Shown one piece after another: positions 1-6,845 of a stretch of DNA of 48,420 nt (positions are counted from its first letter, which is position 1; every line of letters begins with the position of its first letter). This stretch comes from Mycobacterium sp. Marseille-P9652. Its GTDB lineage: Bacteria; Actinomycetota; Actinomycetes; Mycobacteriales; Mycobacteriaceae. A model generated the notes under the pieces. It was not told where the DNA came from. It did not search any database and saw only the letters and a list, made by a program, of their open reading frames with translations. Location of the stretch: NCBI RefSeq assembly GCF_902652685.1, contig NZ_CACRUY010000043.1:1-48420 (forward strand), written 5' to 3'. The position numbers and the translations under genes are program-made.

Positions 1-434
1 AACCAGCCCCCGGGCCCGCCCGGCGTGCCCGCTCCTTGAGCGTCGGTCGTGCCGTCGGTCCCGTTGCCGATCAGCGGGCGGCCCGTCCATTGCGCGGACG
101 ATGAATTGGCGGCCGCCAAGATGTCTTGACCGAGAGTTTGCAGCTCCGCCATGCCTGCAGCCTCGGTTTCGGTGTAGGAACTCGCGGCCGCCGTGAGCGT
201 CTGTACGAACCGATCGTAAAGAGCCGAGACCTGGGCACTGAGCGCTGCGAATTCCCTGCCGTGCCAACGGAACAGCGCCGCCGTGGCCGCCGAGACCTCG
301 TCCGCGGCAGCAGGTAACACGGTTGTGGTGCGGGCCGCAGCGGCGGCGTTGGCCGCGTCTAGCACGTAACCGATGTCGGCCACCTGGACCGCACTTAGTG
401 ACATCAGGTCCGGAGCGGCGAACAGGTATGTCAT
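1..434 (-). CDS. PE_PGRS family protein, N-terminal part (truncated by window edge)
   Basis: The minus strand reads MTYLFAAPDLMSLSAVQVAD from the ATG at 434, followed by the alanine-rich helical hairpin of a PE domain (with the usual ADEVSAATAALF and SYTETEAAGMAEL segments, roughly residues 1-100). The frame then runs into RPLIGNGTDG and a Gly-Gly-Pro-Gly-Gly segment, the typical entry to a PGRS repeat region. The frame is still open at base 1, so the C-terminus lies outside the window. PE proteins are mycobacteria-specific and are exported by ESX type VII systems; the function of this one cannot be inferred. A purine-rich stretch (GAAAGG) stands about 10 bases before the start. The family call is firm; full length and any C-terminal domain are unknown. 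Confidence 0.88.
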   Translation of the reverse strand, partial: MTYLFAAPDLMSLSAVQVADIGYVLDAANAAAAARTTTVLPAAADEVSAATAALFRWHGREFAALSAQVSALYDRFVQTLTAAASSYTETEAAGMAELQTLGQDILAAANSSSAQWTGRPLIGNGTDGTTDAQGAGTPGGPGGW

Positions 435-650
435 CGCTGGCCTTTCACCGGTAGTGCCCATCCCCCCGGTGCGCGACTGATCATATCCGAGAGGGGCTCA
501 CGAAGCAGCGCAGCAATTCGGGATCGACGAAGTGATGACCAATCGGCGGAACCGCCCGACGAAATCGCGGTAACCGCCGGGTTCTTGCATCGCTCGCCGC
601 ACGTCCAACCACCGGTCGGGCCGTGCCCGTCAAATGGGTGGGCGGCTAAT

Positions 651-1088
651 CTAGGTGCACGGGTATTGCCCGTTGAGCACGCAATTCTGCGGCGGCGAGT
701 AGGTCCCGGACAGCACGCCTCTCATGCCACCCGTTGCCGAACCACCGGGCGCGATCATGCGATTCCAGTTCGCGGGCGTGAGAACAAAATGCGTGCCGTA
801 TTGCGCAACGCTGCTGTTCCACGTGTGCAGGACCGACTGGCCCACTGGCATGTCGAATTCCAGCTTCCAATCGCTCATCGGCGCCATGCTGTAGTTCGTG
901 ACAGTGAAGTTGGCGATGAAACCGGTCTGCCACGTCGATGTCACCGACAAGGTCGCCGCGGCCGCGGCGGCATGGGCTGCGGGGGCGACGGTGGGTCCGA
1001 GTAAAGCAACCATCAATGCCGACACGCTGACGTGAAGCGCTGCGCGCCAGCGCGTCACGAACGTGTTCAGTCCGGCCATAACGGCCAA
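651..1088 (-). CDS. Secreted CBM2 (cellulose/chitin-binding) domain protein, Rv1987-like
   Basis: A 145-residue protein with an N-terminal signal peptide (hydrophobic segment about residues 18-41, ending AAHAAAA) followed by one compact domain of about 100 residues. The domain carries the hallmarks of carbohydrate-binding module family 2: LSVTSTWQTGFIANFTVTN at its start, a DWKLEFDMP strand, HTWNSSV, and the NWNRMIAPGGSAT segment with exposed tryptophans. It closely resembles, from memory, M. tuberculosis Rv1987, which is annotated as a possible chitinase although it is only a binding module. No catalytic domain is present, so binding to a polysaccharide or to host glycans is the most that can be inferred. 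An alternative start lies at Met4 (MAGLN). The gene stands alone between PE_PGRS and the antiporter. Confidence 0.85.
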   Translation of the reverse strand: MAVMAGLNTFVTRWRAALHVSVSALMVALLGPTVAPAAHAAAAAATLSVTSTWQTGFIANFTVTNYSMAPMSDWKLEFDMPVGQSVLHTWNSSVAQYGTHFVLTPANWNRMIAPGGSATGGMRGVLSGTYSPPQNCVLNGQYPCT

Positions 1089-1321
1089 CAGTAAAGCGAA
1101 ACCGGCGGCACTGGCCGCCGCAGCGCGGGCAAGCTGCAGTACCTATGCTCAACCGAAACCGTCGTGAAACCTCAGACCGTCAGCGCCGCCCAAGGCATCC
1201 ACGGCGACCGCATAGGCAGGATTACGCCATCGAATATGGCGGGTTACCAGCGAAATGGGTGATCAGGTGACGCATCAGGCCGATCGCCTGCCCTGACACC
1301 GCCGGATATTACGGTTGACCC

Positions 1322-2404
1322 ATGTCGGTCGCCGCCGCGTCTCGCGTATTTGTCCGGTCCGATCGGATCCTCCTGATCCTCTCGGCGATGTTTGCGCTGT
1401 GCGCCGGTCTTGCCCATTTCGGCGGCTGGAACTCGGTGCTCGCGTTCGTTGCCGCGGCCGCAGCCGTCGCCGTTCTTGCGGCGCTGGTCGGCCGCAGCGT
1501 GGACCAGCTCGGCGACCGCTTCGGAGCTGGAGCCACCGGCGTGCTCCAGTCGGCGCTCGGCAATCTTCCCGAGCTTTTCATCTGCCTGTTCAGCCTCCAC
1601 GCGGGCTTGATCGAGGTGGTGCGGGCCGCGTTAGTCGGCTCCATCCTGGCCAATCTCCTGCTGGTGCTGGGGCTCTCGTTCATGGTCGGCGGGCTGCGCC
1701 ACGGCACCCAGGAGCTCGGCTCGGAACGCGCACGCACAATCACGGTGCTGATGCTGCTTTCGGTGACGGCGATGTCGATCCCGTCGGTGACGTTCTGGAT
1801 CCACAGCCCCGCGGCGAAGCACGAGGACGCTCTGTCGATGGTCGTTTCGGTGCTTCTGTTGGGTCTGTTCGTGCTATTCCTGCCGGTTTCCCTGCGCCGG
1901 GAGCCCGACGAGCCTCAGGTCGCTGAACCGCACGCGCAGCCGCGCTGGCCGGTCTGGCTCGCGGTGTCCATGCTTGGCGTCGCCAGTGTTCTGGCCGCGT
2001 TCGTGTCTGAGTGGTTCGTCGACGCGCTCCAACCGGCTATGCACGCGCTCAACATTTCCGAGGCGTTCGCGGGCTTGGTCGTCGTCGCGATCGCCGGCAA
2101 TGCCGTGGAAAACTTCGTTGGCATCCAGCTTGCCGCGAGCGGGCAGTCGCGATACGCGTTCTCCGTGGTGCTCAACTCTCCGCTGCAGATCTCGCTGGTG
2201 CTCGCACCACTCCTGGTGCTCATCGCTCACGTCACCGGCCTGGCACCGCTGACGCTCACGTTCAGCCCGATGCTCGTGGTGGCGCTCTTGCTGGCGGTCG
2301 TGCTCGCCGCCTTCATCTCCTTTGACGGCGAGTCGACGTGGCTCGAAGGCGCCACCTTGATCGTTCTGTACGGAATCATCGCAGCGTCGTTTTGGTGGGG
2401 CTGA
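1322..2404 (+). CDS. Calcium/cation:proton antiporter (CaCA superfamily, ChaA/CAX type)
   Basis: A 360-residue integral membrane protein with about ten to eleven hydrophobic segments arranged as two homologous halves, the usual architecture of Ca2+/H+ exchangers. The two alpha-repeat signatures are visible: GNLPELFICLF (Gly80, Glu84) in the first half and GNAVENFVGIQLA (Gly259, Glu263) in the second. The acidic residues in these motifs bind the cation in the family. A short polar loop (about residues 190-210, EPDEPQVAEPHAQ) separates the halves, like the acidic loop of ChaA/CAX proteins. It probably expels Ca2+ or Na+ using the proton gradient. Start ATG 1322 gives a full-length protein; no operon partner is apparent on either side. 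Confidence 0.88.
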   Translation: MSVAAASRVFVRSDRILLILSAMFALCAGLAHFGGWNSVLAFVAAAAAVAVLAALVGRSVDQLGDRFGAGATGVLQSALGNLPELFICLFSLHAGLIEVVRAALVGSILANLLLVLGLSFMVGGLRHGTQELGSERARTITVLMLLSVTAMSIPSVTFWIHSPAAKHEDALSMVVSVLLLGLFVLFLPVSLRREPDEPQVAEPHAQPRWPVWLAVSMLGVASVLAAFVSEWFVDALQPAMHALNISEAFAGLVVVAIAGNAVENFVGIQLAASGQSRYAFSVVLNSPLQISLVLAPLLVLIAHVTGLAPLTLTFSPMLVVALLLAVVLAAFISFDGESTWLEGATLIVLYGIIAASFWWG

Positions 2405-2757
2405 CCAGCTGACCGACCTCCACGAGAACTGCCGTTACCGCCGTCGCCGTCGGCGCCAAGTCAATCAGCCCCATGCGTCGACGGCCGGCGCGAGCGCATA
2501 GAAGCTTCACAGTTGGTGGCCGGCCCACACCGCCTGAGGCGCAACCACTTCGACGGTCACCGCGGTGGCCGGGCCGACTCCCCCCGCCCGGAACGCCACA
2601 GCGGGCCTCAGGTCGACGGCGTCCGCGGCATCCTCCGCCGCGTAATGCCCGTTGCCATCGATGTGATCGACGGCCGGGATCGTGTTGCGGCGCGATATGC
2701 GGCGCTGCCCGGTCGTGACAGCAAATCGGTTCTCATGCCGGTCATCTCGTGCGGTCC
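2405..2757. other. Intergenic stretch with a coding-like minus-strand frame but no clear gene
   Basis: Between the antiporter and the DUF4267 gene there is about 350 bases without a convincing gene. On the minus strand one frame is open from inside the 3' end of the DUF4267 gene down to a TGA at 2507-2509. By my hand count of its last 59 codons, about 83 percent have G or C in the third position, as real genes here do, and it reads NTIPAVDHIDGNGHY then AADAVDLRPAVAFRAGG. It has no ATG, GTG or TTG at a suitable place, so it may be the tail of a decayed gene. Plus-strand frames at 2473-2718 and 2513-2761 are also open. I cannot decide between a remnant and chance. Confidence 0.3.
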
Positions 2758-3147
2758 CTAGGCCGCGAGCAGGATTGCGGAGGTGATGAGCATGAGGACC
2801 GCGGTGACGCCGTGAACGCCCCAGGCGATTGACTTCGACCCACCGCTGTGGAGCACGATGGCGGCGTCGGCGATCGGAATGATCGTGGCGGCCAGCATCA
2901 CCCAGCCGACCAGGTGAGTCGCACCCGCGACCATGAGGATGATGACGAACAGTCCCGTCGCGATGTCGCGCACGCCCTTGACGCTCAGGTAGGCGCCCGC
3001 GGCCCGCTCAGCCAGATTCGGCGTTACTCCGTAACCGGCCGCCGCGGCACGCGGCGCGAGGAGGAAGCGCGCACCGATGAAGATGATGCCCGCGGCGAGC
3101 AGGCCGGCGAGCGTGTAGCCGATGATGCTGATGGTCATGTCGTGCAC
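2758..3147 (-). CDS. DUF4267 small integral membrane protein
   Basis: A 129-residue protein with four predicted membrane helices. The segments IGYTLAGLLAAGIIFIGARF, the RAAGAYLSVKGVRDIATGL turn and the VMLAATIIPIADAAIVL helix match the DUF4267 family as I know it. Function is not established; the family often sits beside stress or redox genes. It is the third gene of a minus-strand operon after the DUF1772 protein (start 3998) and the NIPSNAP protein (start 3477), with only 12 bases between the NIPSNAP stop and its start. Control is therefore expected from the operator cluster at 4024-4086. It may help maintain or tolerate a membrane-active compound, but this is inference from context only. 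Confidence 0.8.
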   Translation of the reverse strand: MHDMTISIIGYTLAGLLAAGIIFIGARFLLAPRAAAAGYGVTPNLAERAAGAYLSVKGVRDIATGLFVIILMVAGATHLVGWVMLAATIIPIADAAIVLHSGGSKSIAWGVHGVTAVLMLITSAILLAA

Positions 3148-3159
3148 TCCTGGGTCTCG

Positions 3160-3477
3160 TCAGCGGATCGGTGAAAACGGCGCCGCCTCGAGCGGCATGG
3201 ACTGAACGTCGACGATCTGGTCGACGTCGAAACCGGCCATGTCGGCGGCGAATTCGGGCCTGCTCATGGCTCGCCGGGTGACTTCTTCGGGGTCGGCGCC
3301 GGGTGGGTACTGGATAAGGGCGACAAGGCGATTGGCGCCGTCACCCTGCTCGGTCCACACGCCGTGGGTGCTGACGCCGAACGCCGGGAACGTTTCGAGA
3401 TGGCGGGCCCAGTGCACCGTCGCGTACTGCTGGAGGGCCTCCGGCGAACGCAGCGTGTAGATCCTGATTTCGAACAT
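3160..3477 (-). CDS. NIPSNAP family protein
   Basis: A 105-residue single-domain protein beginning MFEIRIYTLRSPEALQQYAT, the typical opening strand of NIPSNAP/dimeric alpha-beta barrel proteins, with VHWARHLETFPAFGV and LVALIQYPPG as further family-like segments. Bacterial members are usually small soluble proteins. Some relatives in the dimeric alpha-beta barrel superfamily are monooxygenases or isomerases of small aromatic compounds, but NIPSNAP itself has no settled reaction. It is the middle gene of the DUF1772-NIPSNAP-DUF4267 operon. Its place beside an anthrone-oxygenase-like protein and opposite a quinone-reductase-like enzyme fits a role in metabolism of an aromatic or quinone compound; this is inference. 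Confidence 0.83.
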   Translation of the reverse strand: MFEIRIYTLRSPEALQQYATVHWARHLETFPAFGVSTHGVWTEQGDGANRLVALIQYPPGADPEEVTRRAMSRPEFAADMAGFDVDQIVDVQSMPLEAAPFSPIR

Positions 3478-3521
3478 TGGAAGTTCTATCCTTTCGGCCG
3501 GATTCGGCTAGTCAGTGGGAG

Positions 3522-3998
3522 TCACACAATCAGCGCTACACACAGCGACGCCACGGCCAGACCCTGCAGGATCGCGCGAGTGTCGATGATCGAGTCCCAC
3601 TTCGCTTGCAGCGCGCGCCCATCGGGCAGCGTCCGGCCCGCGTCGGCCGCGGCCGTCAGTTGTCGGTTGATCGGTGCGCTCACCGTGGTGTAGAGCACGA
3701 GCCAAATCGCCAGCAGGACGAACGCGGCGCCCGCCGCCACCGTCTGTACCCAGTGCTCGGTTACGGCGGCGAGCGCCGCGCTCACCGCCGTGGCGACGAT
3801 TCCGAGCACCCCGGGCACCGGCATGCGTCGGTCCCCATAGCGATGCACGCCGCCCGTGATGGCGACCAGGGCATCGTTATCGATCGATGACAGGGCGGGT
3901 CGCATCACCATCGCGCAGAAGACGTCCGTGCCATAGACCACTGCGGTGCCGAGCACCGCGCCCACCGCGGCCGCCCGGGCAAGTAGCTCCAAGACCAT
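3522..3998 (-). CDS. DUF1772 (anthrone oxygenase-like) membrane protein
   Basis: From the ATG at 3998 the protein has 158 residues and four predicted membrane helices. The pattern of an N-terminal helix with a small-residue-rich LGTAVVYGTDVF turn, a central hydrophobic pair, and YTTVSAPINRQL before the last helix fits DUF1772, a family that includes fungal anthrone oxygenases. I chose 3998 rather than the upstream in-frame ATG at 4019, because AAGGAG and GAGGA motifs lie directly before 3998 and inside the would-be N-terminus of the longer form. It is the first gene of a three-gene operon. Three TAGC-N3-GCTA palindromes begin 26 bases upstream, so TetR-type repression is likely. Oxygenase activity on anthrones is known only for some members and is not shown here. 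Confidence 0.82.
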   Translation of the reverse strand: MVLELLARAAAVGAVLGTAVVYGTDVFCAMVMRPALSSIDNDALVAITGGVHRYGDRRMPVPGVLGIVATAVSAALAAVTEHWVQTVAAGAAFVLLAIWLVLYTTVSAPINRQLTAAADAGRTLPDGRALQAKWDSIIDTRAILQGLAVASLCVALIV

Positions 3999-4023
3999 TT
4001 CCTCGCTCCTTCCGATCAACTGC

Positions 4024-4086
4024 TAGCAACGCTAACCCCTGTGGCGGTGCGAGTCAATAGCAGCGCTAGTTTTATTGCCGACGCTA
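4024..4086. promoter_or_regulatory. Cluster of three TAGC-N3-GCTA palindromes (likely TetR operators)
   Basis: Three related 11-bp palindromes are visible: TAGCAACGCTA at 4024-4034, TAGCAGCGCTA at 4058-4068 and the degenerate TGCCGACGCTA at 4076-4086. They lie in front of the DUF1772 operon. The same motif occurs twice directly before the TetR gene at 5464, with the same 18-base spacing as the second and third copies here. A shared repressor, most simply that TetR protein, is the best explanation. Confidence 0.65.
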
Positions 4087-4325
4087 GATTCCGCGCGCCG
4101 CGCGAGTCGTGTGCGCAATTAGGCCTCCCGCGAGAACTTGGACCCTGGCGACTGATCGCGACGTGCCCGCGCCGCTGTGCATTCGCGGAACAGCAACGAG
4201 CGCAGCCTAATTCGGCGTGTCGTGTACGAGGTTTACGTGTCGTGGAACGACGCGCGCCCCCGACGCGATGTCGGCGCCCAGCTGCTCGCGCTCGTATGAC
4301 GACGGTCACACCACTCTTCGGAATT

Positions 4326-4377
4326 GCTTCGATATCGAAGCGAGTTACAGCCGGTGTAACTGCTTCGAAATCGAAGC
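4326..4377. promoter_or_regulatory. Three consecutive palindromes upstream of the quinone reductase gene
   Basis: GCTTCGATATCGAAGC (4326-4341, perfect 16-bp palindrome), GTTACA-GCCGG-TGTAAC (4344-4360) and GCTTCGAAATCGAAGC (4362-4377, palindrome apart from its centre) follow one another with gaps of only one or two bases. The last ends 20 bases before the ATG at 4398. The outer two are the same site 36 bases apart, centre to centre. This arrangement suggests a pair of dimer-binding operators flanking a third site or promoter element. The motif differs from TAGC-N3-GCTA, so a second regulator is implied; no gene for one is adjacent. Confidence 0.6.
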
Positions 4378-4397
4378 AACCGACCGAGGAGGAAACC

Positions 4398-5339
4398 ATG
4401 AAGGCAGTGCGGTACCACGAGTACGGCGACAGCGACGTTCTGCGCTACGAGGAGGCGCCACGCCCGGTGCCGGGCCCCCAGCAGGTGCTGGTGAAGGTGG
4501 CCGCCACCGCGTTCAATCCGGTGGATGCGGGTATCCGCGGCGGCTACCTGGCCGAGGTCTACACGGTGAGCTTTCCGCACATCCCGGGCGTCGATGTTGC
4601 GGGGACGATCGCGGAACTCGGCGAGCAGGTGCAGGATTGGAACATCGGCGATGCGGTCGTGGCGTTTCTCCCGATCGCCGCCGACGGCGCCGCGGCCGAA
4701 TTCGCCCTCGTCCCGGCCGAGTCTTTGGCCGCGGCCCCGACGTCGGTCCCGCTGGCGGACGCGTCGGCTCTGCCGGAGCCGGCGCTGACGGCCTGGCAGG
4801 CCCTGTTCGAGATCGGTGGGCTCATGGCCGGTCAGTCGGTCCTCGTCAATGGCGCCGCCGGAGCGGTCGGCGGCTACGCCGTCCAGTTGGCCAAGCAGGC
4901 CGGGGCCGTTGTCACCGCGACGGCGAAGGTACGTGACGCCGAGCGGCTGCGCGAGTTGGGCGCTGACCGCATCGTCGGCTACATCGACTACGACAACTCG
5001 CCGATCGACGTCGAGGGTGCCCCATTCGACGTGGTGCTCAACTTGGTCAGCACCACCGACGAGCAGACCGAAGCGCTCATCGGGCTGATCGCCGACGGCG
5101 GCTTCCACGTCGGCACCATGGTCTTCGGGCCGGAGAACCCGGGCCGGGGCATCCGTTCGCAGCGCGTCTTCGTCCGCAGCGACGCCGCCCAGCTCGCCGA
5201 ATTGGTCAGCCGCGTCGACGACGGACGGCTGCGCATCGAGGTCGCTGACCGCCGCCCGCTCGACCAGGCCGCGGCCGTGCACGCCGACTCGGACGCCGGC
5301 CGCCTGCACGGCAGGACCATCCTCGTCCCCGCTGGGTAG
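4398..5339 (+). CDS. Zinc-independent MDR family NADPH:quinone oxidoreductase
   Basis: A 313-residue medium-chain dehydrogenase/reductase. The N-terminal GroES-like domain starts MKAVRYHEYGDSDVLRYEEA and contains FPHIPGVDVAGTI (about residues 59-71). The Rossmann half shows NGAAGAVGGYAVQLAK (about 151-166), the NADP-binding glycine motif of quinone oxidoreductases. The zinc-ligand cysteines of alcohol dehydrogenases are absent, so a quinone or enone reductase role is likely. The start is set by a strong GAGGAGG six bases before ATG 4398; an in-frame extension to 4041 runs through the palindromes and is rejected. It is divergent from the DUF1772 operon and followed by its probable regulator. 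The substrate is unknown. Confidence 0.88.
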   Translation: MKAVRYHEYGDSDVLRYEEAPRPVPGPQQVLVKVAATAFNPVDAGIRGGYLAEVYTVSFPHIPGVDVAGTIAELGEQVQDWNIGDAVVAFLPIAADGAAAEFALVPAESLAAAPTSVPLADASALPEPALTAWQALFEIGGLMAGQSVLVNGAAGAVGGYAVQLAKQAGAVVTATAKVRDAERLRELGADRIVGYIDYDNSPIDVEGAPFDVVLNLVSTTDEQTEALIGLIADGGFHVGTMVFGPENPGRGIRSQRVFVRSDAAQLAELVSRVDDGRLRIEVADRRPLDQAAAVHADSDAGRLHGRTILVPAG

Positions 5340-5425
5340 TAATCGGTCGCGTGACCGGCCGGTGCCGTCCCACTCGCACTCGGTGGGACGGCACCACCGT
5401 CGCCTAAGTGCGGGAACAAGCGTAA

Positions 5426-5454
5426 TAGCGACGCTAGAGGATCTAGCCCTGCTA
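5426..5454. promoter_or_regulatory. Paired TAGC-N3-GCTA operators before the TetR gene
   Basis: TAGCGACGCTA (5426-5436) and TAGCCCTGCTA (5444-5454) stand 18 bases apart and end nine bases before the ATG at 5464. Bound repressor would block the start region, which is the usual layout of TetR autoregulation. The motif and spacing match those at 4058-4086. Confidence 0.65.
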
Positions 5455-5463
5455 CCATCAGGT

Positions 5464-6066
5464 ATGGCTATCGAGGACCGCCGCGAGCGCGAACGGTCGG
5501 AGCGGCGCCGGCTGATCGTCACCACCGCCCGAAAGCTGGCCGAGACCGAGGGCTGGGATGCCGTCACCACCCGCCGGCTGTCCACCGAGATCGAATACAG
5601 CCAACCCGTGCTGTACAAGCACTTCTCCGGCATGGAGCAGATCGCCGACGCCGTGGCCGTCGACGGGTTCGGCGAACTCGCCGATGCGATGCGTGCCGCC
5701 CACTCCGGCGGCGGCGCGGCTGAAGACGTGTTGACCCGAATTGCCCAGCGCTATCTCGACTTCGCTCGCGACAACCCGGCGGTCTACGACGCGATGTTCA
5801 CCCGGGCGACCACCCTGCGCTTCGCCGCCGAGGACACCCCGCCGCAACTGGAAGCGGCCTTCGCCGAGCTACACCGGGCGGTCCGCGTCGTCGCCGAAGA
5901 CGACGACGCAGATGCCCTCACGGAAGTGTTCTGGGCCGCGCTGCACGGATTGGTCATCCTGACCCGTACCGGACGACTCCGCCCCGGCCACGAATCAGAC
6001 CGTCTCCAACTGCTCGTCGAGAAATTCGCCGGCAAACGGCACGCCCGGACGGTGCATCGGAAATGA
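5464..6066 (+). CDS. TetR/AcrR family transcriptional regulator
   Basis: From ATG 5464 the protein has 200 residues. The N-terminal helix-turn-helix reads TTARKLAETEGWDAVTTRRL followed by EIEYSQPVLYKHFSGMEQI (about residues 20-62), with the typical YKHF recognition-helix end. The rest is a helical ligand-binding domain with a WHG-type segment (FWAALHGLVILTRTGRL), matching the TetR_C family with WHG motif. The open frame extends upstream to 5362, but those codons cover the operators at 5426-5454, so 5464 is preferred. It probably represses itself and the DUF1772-NIPSNAP-DUF4267 operon; control of the reductase gene lying between is plausible. The ligand is unknown, perhaps a quinone or aromatic compound. 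Confidence 0.88.
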   Translation: MAIEDRRERERSERRRLIVTTARKLAETEGWDAVTTRRLSTEIEYSQPVLYKHFSGMEQIADAVAVDGFGELADAMRAAHSGGGAAEDVLTRIAQRYLDFARDNPAVYDAMFTRATTLRFAAEDTPPQLEAAFAELHRAVRVVAEDDDADALTEVFWAALHGLVILTRTGRLRPGHESDRLQLLVEKFAGKRHARTVHRK

Positions 6067-6112
6067 ATGGGGACCATCTACCCAAAAGGGCTGAACCACA
6101 TCGTCGTTGCCG

Positions 6113-6736
6113 TTAACCACCGGACGCCCGTTGCGCCAATTCGCCCATCGTGACGATGCCCCGCACGACCCGAACGGCGAGCGTGGCGGTGTCCGTGTCG
6201 AGGTGTTCGGACAGGTTGGCGGTCAGCGCGAGCGTTGCGAAGCCGTGGGATGCCGACCAGCCCGCCAGCACCAGGCCTTGCACGTCCTCTTCGGTCACCG
6301 CGCCCGGACGAAGAGCCTCCAGGCTCTCCCGAGCGCTGCCGTAGAGCACCTCGAAAGCGGCGGTCCTCGCTGCCACCAGGGCTTCGTCGTCGCCCCGGTA
6401 GAGGTTCGGGCGGAACATGACCTCGAAGTAGCCGGGGTGGGTGAGCGCGAACTGGATGTAGGTCTGGCCGCCGCGCACGAATCCGTCGGGACCGCTCGCG
6501 GTGGGTCCGATCATCGCCGCGGCGAGGCGAAAACCCTCGGTGGCGACGGCCGTGAAAATGCCTGCCTTGTCACCGAACTGGTAGGCCAGCGCGGCGTGTG
6601 AGACGCCGGCCCGGCGCGCGATGCGCCGCATGCTGACCGCCGCGACACCGACCGTCTCCACCTCCTCGACCGCGCCGTCGATGCCCGCCCGTTCGAGTTG
6701 CCCGTGGTGGTAGCCCCTCCCGGGATCCTTGGTCAT
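6113..6736 (-). CDS. TetR/AcrR family regulator (divergent from membrane protein gene)
   Basis: A 207-residue regulator starting at ATG 6736 (MTKDPGRGYHHGQLERAGID). The helix-turn-helix (VSMRRIARRAGVSHAALAYQ then FGDKAGIF, about residues 32-62) is a classic TetR DNA-binding domain. The C-terminal half has the WHG-like SASHGFATLALTANL segment seen in TetR_C_33-like members. The open frame continues to 7042 through the neighbour's coding region and is a shadow there. Operator-like repeats at 6761-6826 separate it from the plus-strand gene at 6846, so it most likely controls itself and that gene. Confidence 0.87.
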   Translation of the reverse strand: MTKDPGRGYHHGQLERAGIDGAVEEVETVGVAAVSMRRIARRAGVSHAALAYQFGDKAGIFTAVATEGFRLAAAMIGPTASGPDGFVRGGQTYIQFALTHPGYFEVMFRPNLYRGDDEALVAARTAAFEVLYGSARESLEALRPGAVTEEDVQGLVLAGWSASHGFATLALTANLSEHLDTDTATLAVRVVRGIVTMGELAQRASGG

Positions 6737-6760
6737 GGCGTCGCAGTCTAGGGGAATATC

Positions 6761-6826
6761 TGACCATTGATAAGTTCCGGCCGTTGCTGCAGACTTGCCA
6801 ATGGAAGCAATTTGACCACTGGTAAG
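6761..6826. promoter_or_regulatory. Three related imperfect palindromes in the divergent TetR/membrane protein promoter
   Basis: TGACCATTGATAAG (6761-6774), CTTGCCAATGGAAG (6794-6807) and TGACCACTGGTAAG (6813-6826) share the palindromic core CCA-N-TGG in a 14-bp site. They occupy the space between the TetR start (6736) and the divergent start at 6846. TTACC-N2-GGTAA-like sites are common for TetR proteins, so these are likely operators for the adjacent regulator. Confidence 0.55.
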
Positions 6827-6845
6827 AATGTCATTTGGGGGGCTC

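Noticed and set aside
4233-5633. 466-codon minus-strand frame
   Set aside because: It is antisense to the quinone reductase and TetR genes, has no family features and runs through the operator sites.
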